A stretch of 64,000 bases of DNA from Elymus sibiricus. Taxonomy: Eukaryota; Streptophyta; Magnoliopsida; Poales; Poaceae. Where the stretch lies: NCBI GenBank assembly GCA_039707655.1, contig CM077676.1, positions 427,777,379-427,841,378 on the forward strand, in the 5' to 3' direction. This document shows positions 18,896-29,720 of this stretch, piece after piece. The notes under the pieces are model-generated. The model was not told the DNA's origin. It worked only from the letters and a program-made list of their open reading frames with translations, and made no database searches. Position numbers and translations under genes: made by a program. The first letter of the stretch is position 1. Every line of letters begins with the position of its first letter.

Positions 18896-21800
18896 TTAAG
18901 CTTCAGCAGGACTTGAAGGCTCAACAAAGGTATCCAGGTCGATTCCGTCGGCGATCCGAGTGGCAGCATCGATGAAAGTCTCCATGAAATCTTCAAATTT
19001 GAGTTTCTTCGTGTTGGTCACTCGGAGATCCTTCAGTTTGTCCTCTCTAGCTTCCTTGCAATGAACCCTGACGAGTGAAAGTGCCACGTCAGCTCCACAG
19101 CGGGCAGCAGATTTCTTCCACGATTGCACTCGATTGGGAATCTCATTGAGCCGAGTCATCATTGACTCGAGGTCAGTCTGGAGAGGATCTTCAGGCCACA
19201 GTTCCTTGTCGACCTTCTCAAATGCAGCTCTCAGCCGAGTGATGAATCCTTGGACGCTCTTAAGACGAGCTTCGAGACGAAACATATCCATGGCCACGGC
19301 GTCTCCGACGAGAGACTTTGTGGGGTCCAGATTGGGTTCAATTTCTTCAGTTTCTTTTTCGAAGTCTCGACAGAATTCTACGTGAAGAGAAAGTGAAAGG
19401 GTGATCATAATACCATTCTGGAAAAACCGGAGAAATTCATTCGACAAATGAGGGTTACCTTCGAGCATGCTGAACATTTTCTTCGCAAAGTCGCTCAAGT
19501 GTTTCTCCAGAGCGGTCCTACTCTTGGTCTGCTCTTCGAGTTTTTTGATCCACTCGGATCGTTCCTGCTTGAGCTTGGCGTTCTCCTCTTCCAGTTTACT
19601 GGCTGCTGCAAGTTTCTTCTCAGCAGCTGCAGTCTTCTCCTTCGCTTCCTTCTGAGCATCAGCAAGTGATTTGTCCTTGTCCTCGAGCGCTTTCTTCATG
19701 GTATCTAAAGAAATAGCATTGTTGAGGCGCACTCGGAGACGACGGTTTTCATCACGTACGTCTGTTCGAGTGAATTCACTCGGTTCAAAAGATGGAAATT
19801 GAAAGTGATAATACAATTGATCAACAAAGATTACCTCCCAAAGTCTTCAGTTCGGTCTGTGCACGGTCCAGGTTGTTGTTCGTCAGTTCCAGATCCAGCA
19901 GAAGTCGGTTCTTTTCCTTCTCCAGCTCGACGTACTTGGTCCCGAGCCCACAGGCTTTCTGAAATCAGCAAAAATGGGGGTTCAGTCGACATAATAATTT
20001 CTCTACTCCCGAGTGGAAAAGTTCAACTACAGTCGACTGAAAGGCGGCCCGCCGCCCCACCCCACAACCCTATACAAGCGTCATATCATGGTTGATGGAA
20101 ATGATGTCCATGAAACTTGCAGAATGATTCTAAAGACTACTGCCCATCGTCAACGATCGACAGTAGTCTCGGGGACTACACCCAGTGGGTGCACTCAGCG
20201 TGCCCCCACTGGAATGGTATCCACTCGGAACGGTCCGCCCGATCCGAGTGACGGCCAAACACTCGACCAGGTCTGGCCTGTCCGAGTATAAAAGAAAGAA
20301 GCAAGCAACCGAACATCGTCTCTATCAGACCACCGCCGAAGCAAGCACTCGACGGCGGCCTCGGGGACTACACCCAGTGGGTGCACTCAGCGTGCCCCCA
20401 CTGGACCCATTTGTACTCGACAAGGTCTGCCCTGTCGAATGGAAACAATATTAAGACCCCCGCCGATGCCTTCGTCATTCGACAGCGGTCTCGGGGACTA
20501 CACCCAGTGGGTGCACTCAGCGTGCCCCCACTGGACCAGAAACTATTTGGTTTACTGGCGAAGAAAAACACCCCAGTGGGTGTAAAATCAAGACGGACAG
20601 GAATTCAATCGGAAATGAACTTACAATACCACTTACTCGGACGTTGGCCTGAAGCGCTGAGCTGGCATCATAGGCTAACTTGCTGGCTTCATACGCCTCC
20701 TTTGTTCGTAGCATCATCTGCCCAGCCTGGATCATGGCTTCCTTGGCAGCTCCGGTTTGGTCCTCCGGGACGTGGTACAAAGGGTATGCAGGCGTCGAGT
20801 GAATTGGTGTAGTCAATGGAGCAGCTGGAGGTGCTTGGGATTGTCCGATCTGCGTCGAAGCCACCAGAATAGAAGTGGCCGGCGGAGCACTCGACAGCGG
20901 AGTTACAAGGCTTGGAGGCGTCGCTGCACTCGTCCCACGGGGCGTCTGGGCAGACGGTGGTCCCCGAGTGTCCACGCGTGGAACCTCTGGAAGCACAGCT
21001 TCATCCTCCGCTCCCCGCCGCGGCTCCTCATCATCTTCCAGTTCGATGACTTCGTCAGCTGCATTCGACACTCGACAATTATTCTTCAGCAAGCAGAGTA
21101 AAGTGTGGGATTGTCATACCTCGTAGGGAGGTGGCCGCATCAGGAGTGTCTACTTCCATATGGTCTCTATCATCCCGATGGGGCGATGTTACGGAGGTAG
21201 CGGCTCTGGCAAATATATTTCACTCGGTCAACGTCAACATAAAGTTCTTCAACAGCAGAATAAGGAAAACGAACACTCACGTGGAGGCAACAGGCACAGC
21301 TATCTTGATTCGAGGCAGGGCCTTCCGAGGCTTTGGCGCGTCTGGCTTGAGCTGTTTTGCAGCCTTTTCAGTCGACCCCGATGCCGCGACACGGTCACGT
21401 TTCGGGTTCCTTGTGCTCGACGCCACTGTTTTGCTCGGGGTGACTTCCGGGTCGTTCTGCTGCCTGGCTCGACGCTCGGTGCGCGAAGGGACAGGGGCCT
21501 CCACCTCATCCTCATCCAGGTCGTCATCACTGCTCTCGGTGTCGTCAGCATAGTCACCGTCTGCGCTGCCGTCGACGCTTCCTTCCTCTTCATCAGGATG
21601 TTCTCCATTGGGTATGGGCGAGTACATGTTCGTAAATTCCTGCGAGGTTCAAGCTTCAAATTCAGTCGACTGAAGATTCAGTTACTCGGCAAAGTATTAA
21701 AACAATCGACAAATATATGACTCACCAAGTTCTTTGGCGGGTTCAAAGCGGAGAAAGGCGGAATTCGTTTGGATCCTTCCGGGTTATCACAGGCTCCAGT

Positions 21801-22706
21801 GATGCTCCTGAGCCACTGAGAAACAGTCTGATCGGAAACTTCCTCAGGATGAGTCCGAGTGGTATCCTCAGGGCCCGAATAATGCCACATGGTGTGATCC
21901 CGAGCTTGGAGAGGCTGAATTCGCCGACTCAGAAACGTTTCAAGGAGGTCCAGACCAGTCACTCCACCGCGGATCAGTTCGGATATGGCGTTCACTAAGA
22001 TCCCTACCTGGATTTTCTCTACCTTTGTCACGTACAGCGGTTTGGGAGTAACAGGTCGATCCAAGGTGAAGGGAGGAAGCCCAGTCGACATATTTGGCGA
22101 TGCGGCATCTTTGCAGTAAAACCAGGTCGACTGCCATCCCCGAACAGAATCGGGAAAGGTCATAGAGGGGAACCCACTCCTACCTCTCTTCTGAATCCCT
22201 AAGCCACCACACAGTTGGATCACATTGGTTTTGCTATCTTTGGGATTGGCTTTCTTGACAGCTTGGGATCGGACAGAGAATATGTGCTTGAACAAACCCC
22301 AATGTGGGGGACAGCCCAGGAAACATTCGCACAAAGTTACGAAGCAGGAAAGATATGCAATCGCATTCGGAGGAAGGTGGTGGAGTTGCGCTCCAAAATA
22401 GTTCAAGAAAGCGCGGATGAACGGATGGGGAGGCATGGAGAAACCTCGCTCGATGTGGGTGAGAAGCAGAACTCGCTCGCCGTCGCGTGGATCCGGCTCG
22501 ATCTCCCCCTTCGGCAACCGCCAGGAATCGGCAGCTATCAACCCGTCGACGACGAGTTTGTCCACATCTTCCGCAGTGACCGTCGATTGGAGAAAATCCC
22601 CCTGGATCCACCCCGGCGGCACCGTCGACCGGGCTCCCGACGGCTTCTTCGCCTTGGCGCCTCCCCTCTGGGCGCGCTCGAGCTTCTCCGTCTTGCCCTT
22701 CGTCAT
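18896..22706 (-). CDS. Gypsy-2 antisense extra gene, 7 exons
   Basis: Modelled on the minus strand as exons 22706-21726, 21639-21281, 21205-21120, 21058-20637, 19958-19835, 19761-19459 and 19377-18896. All introns are GT...AG and all phases agree, giving 2,757 bases or 918 codons plus TAA. Exon 1 starts MTKGKTEKLERAQRGG and resembles the plant 'putative gypsy-type transposon' region (PF04195-like: FLNYFGAQLHHLPPNAIAYL, FLGCPPHWGLFKHIF). Exon 2 is acidic with basic clusters, exon 4 is proline-rich, and exons 5-7 form a long heptad coiled coil (KEKTAAAEKKLAAASKLEEE). The 81-bp sixth intron is in frame, so it may be retained. Function unknown; extra ORFs of this kind are known from Tat elements. 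Confidence 0.75.
20167..20533. repeat. Three 47-bp hairpin repeats in an intron
   Basis: Near-identical copies at 20,167, 20,361 and 20,489 (TCTCGGGGACTACACCCAGT..., ending CCCCCACTGGA). Each can fold as CCAGTGGGTGCAC / GTGCCCCCACTGG around TCAGC. They sit in the fourth intron (20,636-19,959) of the antisense gene. A partial fourth (CCCCAGTGGGTGT) is near 20,571. Confidence 0.8.
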
Positions 22707-22800
22707 AGCGGCGGCGGTCAACGAAGCAGAGCAGGGCGGAGGAAGAAGAGGAGAGGAGTGGATTTGGGAGAAAAATACTGTGCCAGCACCGGCGTCGTCG

Positions 22801-22812
22801 CCTCTTATATGC
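22801..22812 (-). promoter_or_regulatory. TATA box of the antisense gene
   Basis: On the minus strand GCATATAAGAGG lies about 100 bp upstream of the exon-1 ATG (22,704-22,706). A start site ~30 bp downstream would leave a leader of about 70 bases without upstream ATG. This suggests that the extra gene has its own promoter rather than using the LTR. Confidence 0.6.
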
Positions 22813-22829
22813 ACTCAAGTGAGTCACTG

Positions 22830-23232
22830 ACCTGCGGGCCCGCCGGATCTCTGAATATCCCGAAATCAGAGGAGGAGCGGTACGTGGCGATTTGGGCGGC
22901 GCGATAATCGAGGCGTCGTTCCCGCACTTGCCTTAGCAGTTACGCCATCTCCGCTGCGCGCGCGCGCGCTCTTATCCAAATTTCGAAGCCCGCGAGGCTC
23001 GGACCCGGTGGTGCAAACTATTTCGTCAGAAGGTTTTCCAGATCACTCGGACCGGTTTTCAAGCTCAGTTTTACTCGGATAACTTCAAGGCGGAATTGAT
23101 CAGGGCAAACGGTTAAGGTTTCAATCGACGCAGATTTCGAGGAAGCCTCAAAATACACTCGGAGTTTTGGTGTCTCGTTTGAACCTGCATTGACACCTTT
23201 TACCCTCGAACCCCTATCCATTCGGGGGCTAA
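22830..23232. other. Region upstream of antisense gene, with polypurine tract
   Basis: Non-coding. It has a CGCGCGCGCG run near 22,960 and several CACTCGG words, and ends with the purine tract TTCGGGGGCTAA (23,221-23,232) directly before the 3' LTR. The first part should carry the upstream promoter of the antisense gene. Confidence 0.65.
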
Positions 23233-23819
23233 TGATGGGGATACGTACCTAGGGTAGGGTTATAGGCCTGACCTACATATCCTACCTAAGGACACTGCCC
23301 CAGAAAGCTTAAGGGCCACAAGGAAGTCTCCGACTGAAATAGCGAAGAAGCATAAGTCACTCGACAATATACACTCGGAGATGCCTTTCACTCGACGGTT
23401 ATCTTTCACTCGGAAGAGTCTGAAGACAGTCGACCGCAGGAGTCCAGAAGTCACCCCAGGGAGGCTAACGGGCAAGCATTCATCAAGATCATTAACAGCA
23501 TTTATGGTGTACGTTACCAGTAACGTACACCTCTTTATGACCACGATTAAACCCCTTAATGCCGGACGTTATGAGGGGCAGCACACTCTATATAAGCCAC
23601 CCCTCCTCGCTGGTAGAAGGGTTCGCAACCTTTTGTAACACAACACACATATTTCACTCGACAGAGTAGAGAGCTCTCCGGAGCACTGAGACGTAGGGCT
23701 GTTACCTCCACGAGAGGGGCCTGAACTCATACATCTGTGTGTACAACCTCGCCGTAGCTAGGACTCTGCCCTCTCCATTCGTACCCCTACCTTCTACTGT
23801 CAGGCTTGTTCCCACGACA
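23233..23819 (+). repeat. Gypsy-2 3' LTR
   Basis: 587 bp, same length as and, by reading, same sequence as the 5' LTR; the palindrome and TATA box are in corresponding positions. Followed by the CTCTT duplication at 23,820-23,824. Confidence 0.95.
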
Positions 23820-25036
23820 CTCTTCACCTTGACAATAACTGTTTGATTGTCATAGTTCATAAGGATGTCCGGAACCGGCTTCTCAACCACTGGTAAGTCC
23901 ATCAAAAGATCTCGAAGCCATTCTGCTTCGACACCAGATGTGTCTAATACTGTTAATTCTGCTTCCATTGTCAATCTCGTTAAGATCGTTTGCTTGCAAG
24001 ACTTCCAGGAAACAACACCACCACCAAGAGTAAACATATACCCAGTTGTGGCCTTTATCTCATCAGCATTAGAGATCCAATTCGCATCACTATACCCTTC
24101 AAGTACCGACATGTATCCGGTATAGTGAAGTCCATAGTTCATAGTACCTTTCAGATAGCGCATAACTCTTTCAATAGCATGCCAATGTACATCACCCGGT
24201 TTGGAAACAAATCGGCTCAGTTTGCTCACAGCAAACGCGATGTCAGGCCTTGTTGCGCTCGCTAGATACATGAGTGAACCAATAATTTGAGAGTATTTCA
24301 ATTGATCTTTAGCTGTGCCTTCGAACTTTCGAATCAGCACACTAGGATCATATGGTGTTTGAGATGGTTTGCAGACCGAATATCCAAAACGACTCAACAC
24401 CTTCTCAACATAATGGGATTGCAGAAGCGTAATCCCACCCTCATCATCTCTCAGTAGCTTTATGTTCAAGATAACATCAGCCACACCAAGATCCTTCATC
24501 TTAAAGTTCTGAGATAAAAAGGACTTAACCTCCTCAATCACTTTGAGGCTGGTTCCAAATATCAGTATGTCATCAACATACAAGCACAGTATAACTCCTT
24601 CGCCCCCACCATAGCAATAGTATACATATGTGTCAGCTTCATTAACAAAGAAGACAACAGATGTCAAAGTTGTATTAAATTTCTCATGCCACTGCTTAGG
24701 TGCTTGTCTCAGGCCATATAGAGATTTCAACAACTTACACACATTTCCTTCCTGACCATCTAACACAAAGCCATTAGGCTGTTGCATGTAGATTTCTTCC
24801 TTTAGCTCTCCGTTCAGGAATACCGTCTTAACATCCATCTGGTGTATGAGAAGACCATGTGAGGCTGCCAGTGAGAGTACTACTCGAATGGCGGTCAGTC
24901 TGGCCACAGGTGAATAAGTGTCGAAGAAATCTTCTTCTTCTTTCTGGGCATAGCCCTTGGCCACAAGCCTAGCCTTGTACTTTTCAATCATACCATCGGG
25001 CCTAAGCTTCTTTTTGAACACCCACTTACATCCCAA
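23820..25036 (-). pseudogene. pol: Copia A reverse transcriptase and RNase H
   Basis: Reads from [13 protein letters not shown] through [20 protein letters not shown] motifs (here [11 protein letters not shown]), the catalytic [10 protein letters not shown] (near 24,570) and the RNase H start [14 protein letters not shown]. It ends at the Gypsy-2 target site and continues at 10,116. Compared with Copia B, a single base is missing just upstream (CCTATGTTGC against CCTATGGTTGC), which shifts the frame between integrase and RT. Confidence 0.88.
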
Positions 25037-25795
25037 TGGTTTGCAACATAGGGACGTTCAGTAATCTCCCAAGTCCCGTTAGCCATGATGGAATCCATCT
25101 GGCTACGGACCGCATCCTTCCAGTAGTCAGCTTCTGGAGACGCATATACTTCTGAAATAGAAGTGGGAGTATCATCCACAAGGTACACAAGGAAATCATC
25201 ACCAAAGGTCTTTACAGTCCTTTGTCTCTTGCCCCTACCAAGGGTCTCCTCGTCATCCTCCTCAGGATTTTCATCATGTGTTTGTTCATAATATTCCATA
25301 GGAATGGTAGGTTCAGGAGTCTCCTCAGATTCCTGTCTAGAAGTGCTTTGCATATCTCTCATAGGAAAAATATCCTCGAAGAATGTAGCATGCTTAGACT
25401 CCATAATTGTACTGACCTTCTGGTCAGGTACCTCAGATTTCACTACTAGAAATCTATAGCCAACGCTATTCTTAGCGTTGCCCAAATTAACGTAGTCCAC
25501 GGTCTTTGGTCCAAGCTTACGCTTTTTGGGGATCGGCACGTTGACTTTCGCCAAACAGCCCCAAGTACGCAAGTACGAGAGTGTTGTTCTTCTCTTCGCC
25601 CATTTTTCATAGGGAGTGATCTCATTATCCTTTGTCGGAACTTTATTCAGGACATGACATGATGTCAATATAGCCTCCCCCCACCATGCCTTGGATAAAC
25701 CCGATGTATCTAACATGGCATTAACCAAATCAGTTAGAGTACGGTTTTTCCGTTCGGTAACCCCGTTTGACTGGGGTGAATAGGGAGGCGTTCTC
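25037..25795 (-). pseudogene. pol: Copia A integrase C-terminal part and linker
   Basis: Starts in ...RTPPYSPQSNGVTERKNRTL (the catalytic glutamate region of integrase), then GYRFLVVKSEVPDQKV and an acidic linker before RT. The left side of the Gypsy-1 insertion: TTCTC at 25,791-25,795 is its target duplication. The N-terminal continuation is at 40,121. Confidence 0.85.
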
Positions 25796-27298
25796 TGATG
25801 ACCCACAAGTATAGGGGATCAATCGTAGTCCTTTTGATAAGTAAGAGTGTCAAACCAACGAGGAGGAGAAGGAAATGATAAGAGGTTTTCAGCAAGGTAT
25901 TCTCAGCAAGTACTGAAAGTAGCGGTAACAGATAGTTGTGATAGCAAGATAATTCGTAACAAGTAACATGTAACAACGGTAACAAAGGGTGCTGCAAGGT
26001 GGCCCAATCCTTTTTATAGGAAAGGACAAGCCGGAACGAACTCATATAATAAGCAAAGCGTTCTCGAGGACACAAGGGAATTTCATCTAGTCACTTTCAT
26101 CATGTTTGTTTGATTCGCGTTCGCTACTTTGATAATTTGATATGTGGGTGGACCGGTGCTTGGGTGCTGTTCTTACTTGAACAAGCCTCCCACTTATGAT
26201 TACCCCCTCTCGCAAGCATCCGCAACTACGAAAGAAGAATTAAGATAACTCTAACCATAGCATGAAACGTATGGATCCAAATCAGCCCCTTACGGAATAG
26301 CGCATAAACTAGGGTTTAAGCTTCTGTCACTCTAGCAACCCATCATCTAATTACTACTCCACAATTCATTCCCTTAGGCCCAAAGATGGTGAAGTGTCAT
26401 GTAGTCGACGTTCACACGACACCACTAAAGGAAGTAACAACATACATATCATCAAAATATCGAACGAATACCAAACTCACATGATTACTTATGACAAGAC
26501 TTCTCCCATGTCCTCAAGAACAAAAGTAACTACTCACAAAACATGTTCATGTTCAAGATCAGAGGGGTATGGAATAGCTTTAAGTATCTGAACATTTGAT
26601 CTTCCACCAAATAAACCAACTAGCATCAACTATAAGTTGTAATCAACACTACTAGCAGCCCACAGGTACCAATCTGAGGTTTTGAGACAAAGATTGAATA
26701 CAAGAGATGAACTAGGGTTTGATATGAGATGGTGCTGGTGAAGATGTTGATGAAGATTGGTCCTCCCATGATGAGAGGATCATTGGTGATGTCGATGGCT
26801 TCGATTTCCCCCTCCTGGAGGGAAGTATCCCCGGCGGAATCGCTCCGCCGGAGAGCAAAATAGCTCCTGCCCTGGTTCCGCCTCGAGACGGTGGCGCTTC
26901 GTCCCAAAAGCCTCCTCTATATTTTTTCTAGGGCAAATGGCTTAATATCACAGAGGGAGGGGGCCAGACGCCAGTTGTGGGCCCCATAAGGCACTAGGGC
27001 GCGCCCTACTGCCTTGTGGGCAGCTGGTGGGTCCCCTTTGGTATTTCTTCACTCCAGTATTTTTTATATATTCAATAAAAAATCTCTGTGAAATTTTATG
27101 TCAATTGGAGCTCTGTAGATTAGGTATCTCTGATGTGGCTATTTCATGTCCAGAATTCCAGCTGCCGGCATTCTCCCTCTTCATGTAAATCTTGCAAATT
27201 AAGAGAGAAAAGGCATAAGAATTGTATCATAAGGTGAAATAATGATCAAAAACATAATAAATAACAGTAGGAAATCATGATGCAAATTGGACGTATGA
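25796..27298 (-). repeat. Gypsy-1 3' LTR
   Basis: On the plus strand from TGATGACCCACAAG to TTGGACGTATGA; the final base pair of the element end is mutated compared with GGACGTATCA in the other LTR. It carries an ACAAGGC...GGCGCGCC...GCCTTGTGGG inverted motif near 26,975-27,030. A third LTR of this family is at 63,704. Confidence 0.9.
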
Positions 27299-28838
27299 AC
27301 TCCCCCAAGCTTAGACCTCGCTTGCCCTCAAGCAAAAAGTCAAAATCGATAATCATGACCACATGTTTAAAGAGAGAGACGTCGATAAAAATAAAATACG
27401 GACATGGAGCATCATGATCTTTATTGTAACAGCAATATATCATCATAGAACTTCTCATGAAAAAGCAACAATTCATGCACAAGTTAAAGTATGAACCATA
27501 AACCAAATTGAAAACTAACAAACTATGATCTCAGTCACTGAAGCAATTGCAATTCATCATATAATCAGGAAGAGTCTATGTAAGAGCTTTCTTTAGCAAG
27601 TTCACATACTCAACTATCATTTAGTCTTCTATGATTGCTGACACTCACGTCATACTTATGGACCAAAAGTTTCAGTCAAACACATAGAAAGATAGGGGCT
27701 TATAATTTCGGCTCCCAATGTATTTACCTCAAGGGTAATGTCAACAATAATAACTCATGATCACCTACATTCAACTGGATATATATGCATGGATGAATCA
27801 CCACCACATGATGTTTTCCAAAAGAGAAAATAAAAACGGAATAGAGAAGAATACTATTGACTCTTGCATGAAAGTAAATACATAAAGTAAAAGATAGGCC
27901 CTTCGCAGAGGGAAGCAGAGGTTGTCATGCGCTTTTGTTTTTGGATGTGCAAGCTCTTAATGTAAAGGAACGTCACTTTATATTGCCCCTTATGATAGTG
28001 ACCTTTATTATGCAGTCTGTCGCTTTTATTGCTCCACCATCACAAGATCGTACAAAGCTTATTTTCCCTTACAATAAAAGTTCGTACATATTTAGGAGCA
28101 ATTTTTATTGCTTTTGCACCGATGACAACTTATTTGAAGGATCTTATTCAATCCATAGGTAGATATGATGGACTCTCATGGCATAAAACTGGGTTAAGGT
28201 TTTGCATGCACAAGTAGTATCTCTACTTGGTGCTGATTTTTGGCTAGCAAAGATAGGGGCAAACACCATATGTTAGAGGATCCAAAAAAATATAACTTCT
28301 ATGTGAATATAAGCAAACATAACCCATTACATTGTCTTCCTTGTCCAATTTCAACTAATTGACATAGAATATTTGATGGGGTTCACAATCATGAAAGATG
28401 TCCAAGATAGTATATTTATATGTGAGACCTCTCTTCCTTTATTACTTTTTCATGAATTGCTATAATGACCAATGCTATGTTTGTCAACTTCCAACAAGTT
28501 TTATAAATTATACTTCTTTTATGTGAAGTCATCACTCCTCATGGGATTAGCATATGATTTTATTCTTTCTTTATTTCTAAGATTGGGTCATCAAAAGCAA
28601 AACACTCAACTCAAACTACTCATTATTATATAACTTTCACACACGATTACATAGATAGATAGATCACAAAGCAAGCACTTGGAACTAAATCATACTAAAA
28701 CTTTATTCCTCTAAATCACGAAATAACTAAGGATCGAACTAAGATAGGTAATGATGATGAGAAAATGATGGTGATATGATACCGGGGCGCCTCCCCCAAG
28801 CTTGGCACAAGCCAAGGGGAGTGCCCATACCCATGTAC
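27299..28838 (-). other. Gypsy-1 3' non-coding region and polypurine tract
   Basis: AT-rich and without coding frames. The polypurine tract AAGCTTGGGGGAGT (minus strand, 27,299-27,312) abuts the LTR. A second CAAGCTTGGGGGAGG-type word is at 28,790-28,805, just after the extra ORF stop. Confidence 0.75.
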
Positions 28839-29381
28839 TCAAGTCTCCTTCTTCGGTGATGGTGGTGATGGTGAGGTGGGCTTGTCCTTCATGACATTAA
28901 TTAGGATCTCCTTTAAGTTCTGAATTTCTCGGAGCACATGATGTATCATCTCCGTATTCTTTTGGACTTCAGCCATAATATGCTTATTCTCTGGCCCCCA
29001 AGCATTCTTTCCTGCCTCACTTTCACTTGGACGAGAGATGTCCCAATTGGAGGGTATGTGCATACGAGGAGTATTTTCAACCCCATAATTGTGAACCAAA
29101 TTATGAAAGTTGTTGCGATGTAACCTGCGTAAGGGCCTCCTAGGGGGAAGCCCTTCTTGTACCTCTGGACTCCCATGGCTTGTAGTGCTTCTCACGGCAT
29201 GATGAGGGTTTGGAATTGTGGAGATGCCGGCAAGGGTGCCCCTCTCGGAGGCCGGAGGGTGGACCTCAAGCAAATCTCCATCATCTTCTTCCATGGTAAC
29301 CTCTCCTTCCCCCTCCCGCCTGAGCTCCATCTGCAGCAACCAAGCGTCGTCTCCCACATTGTTTGAGGAAGAGGAAGACAT
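28839..29381 (-). CDS. Gypsy-1 extra 3' ORF, env position, unknown function
   Basis: 180 codons starting MSSSSSNNVGDDAWLLQMEL (ATG 29,379-29,381), open to a TGA after SPPSPKKET. The N-terminal part is acidic (VTMEEDDGDLLEV), the middle basic (PPRRPLRRLHRNN), and the end has an amphipathic, coiled-coil-like segment (IHHVLREIQNLKEILINVM). I see no signal peptide or membrane segment. It occupies the place where Athila elements carry an env-like frame, but nothing in it looks like an envelope protein. It is the only intact frame of this element. Confidence 0.6.
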   Translation of the reverse strand: MSSSSSNNVGDDAWLLQMELRREGEGEVTMEEDDGDLLEVHPPASERGTLAGISTIPNPHHAVRSTTSHGSPEVQEGLPPRRPLRRLHRNNFHNLVHNYGVENTPRMHIPSNWDISRPSESEAGKNAWGPENKHIMAEVQKNTEMIHHVLREIQNLKEILINVMKDKPTSPSPPSPKKET

Positions 29382-29532
29382 GATGCCTGGCTTCGAGATC
29401 TGACAGAAAACAGCACGAAACAAGAACATGGGGAAAACTTGCGATACGGTGGTCAAAACATACGGGAGTATATATAAAGAATTTTTATCTTGCAAAACAA
29501 GCATACGGGAAGAAAACGGAGTCGGGAAGGCA

Positions 29533-29604
29533 CACGTGGGGCCCACAAGGCACCACGGCGCGCCCCAGGGGGGGTCACGCCTTCTGCCTTGTGGGTGACA
29601 CGTG
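29533..29604. repeat. Inverted repeat with 20-bp arms
   Basis: Arms CACGTGGGGCCCACAAGGCA (29,533-29,552) and, inverted, CACGTGTCACCCACAAGGCA (29,585-29,604) match at 17 of 20 positions around a loop containing GGCGCGCC. Related motifs occur in three LTRs of this window. Confidence 0.75.
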
Positions 29605-29720
29605 GGTCCCCTCGGCTGTTTCGTATTCTTGTAATTTTTCTAATGTTCCAAAACTGACAGAAATAATTTTCATGGAATTTTGGAGTCGGTTTACTTACCG
29701 TATCACATACCTACCCCTTT

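Larger units (their letters stand above)
10117..23819 (+). mobile_element. Gypsy-2: full-length Tat-type Ty3/Gypsy element
   Basis: 13.7 kb with 587-bp LTRs (10,117-10,703 and 23,233-23,819) that I read as identical, TG...CA ends and a perfect 5-bp duplication CTCTT (10,112-10,116; 23,820-23,824) in Copia A. Order: LTR, primer-binding site, gag-pro-RT-RNaseH-integrase on the plus strand, a 12-unit tandem array, an antisense multi-exon gene, polypurine tract, LTR. The extra archaeal-type RNase H (DGSKMLNGSGAGVV) and an antisense extra gene fit the Tat lineage. No chromodomain is seen after integrase. Identical LTRs mean a very recent insertion. Confidence 0.95.

Noticed and set aside
22215..22907. 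230-codon plus-strand frame
   Set aside because: Shadow of exon 1 of the antisense gene.
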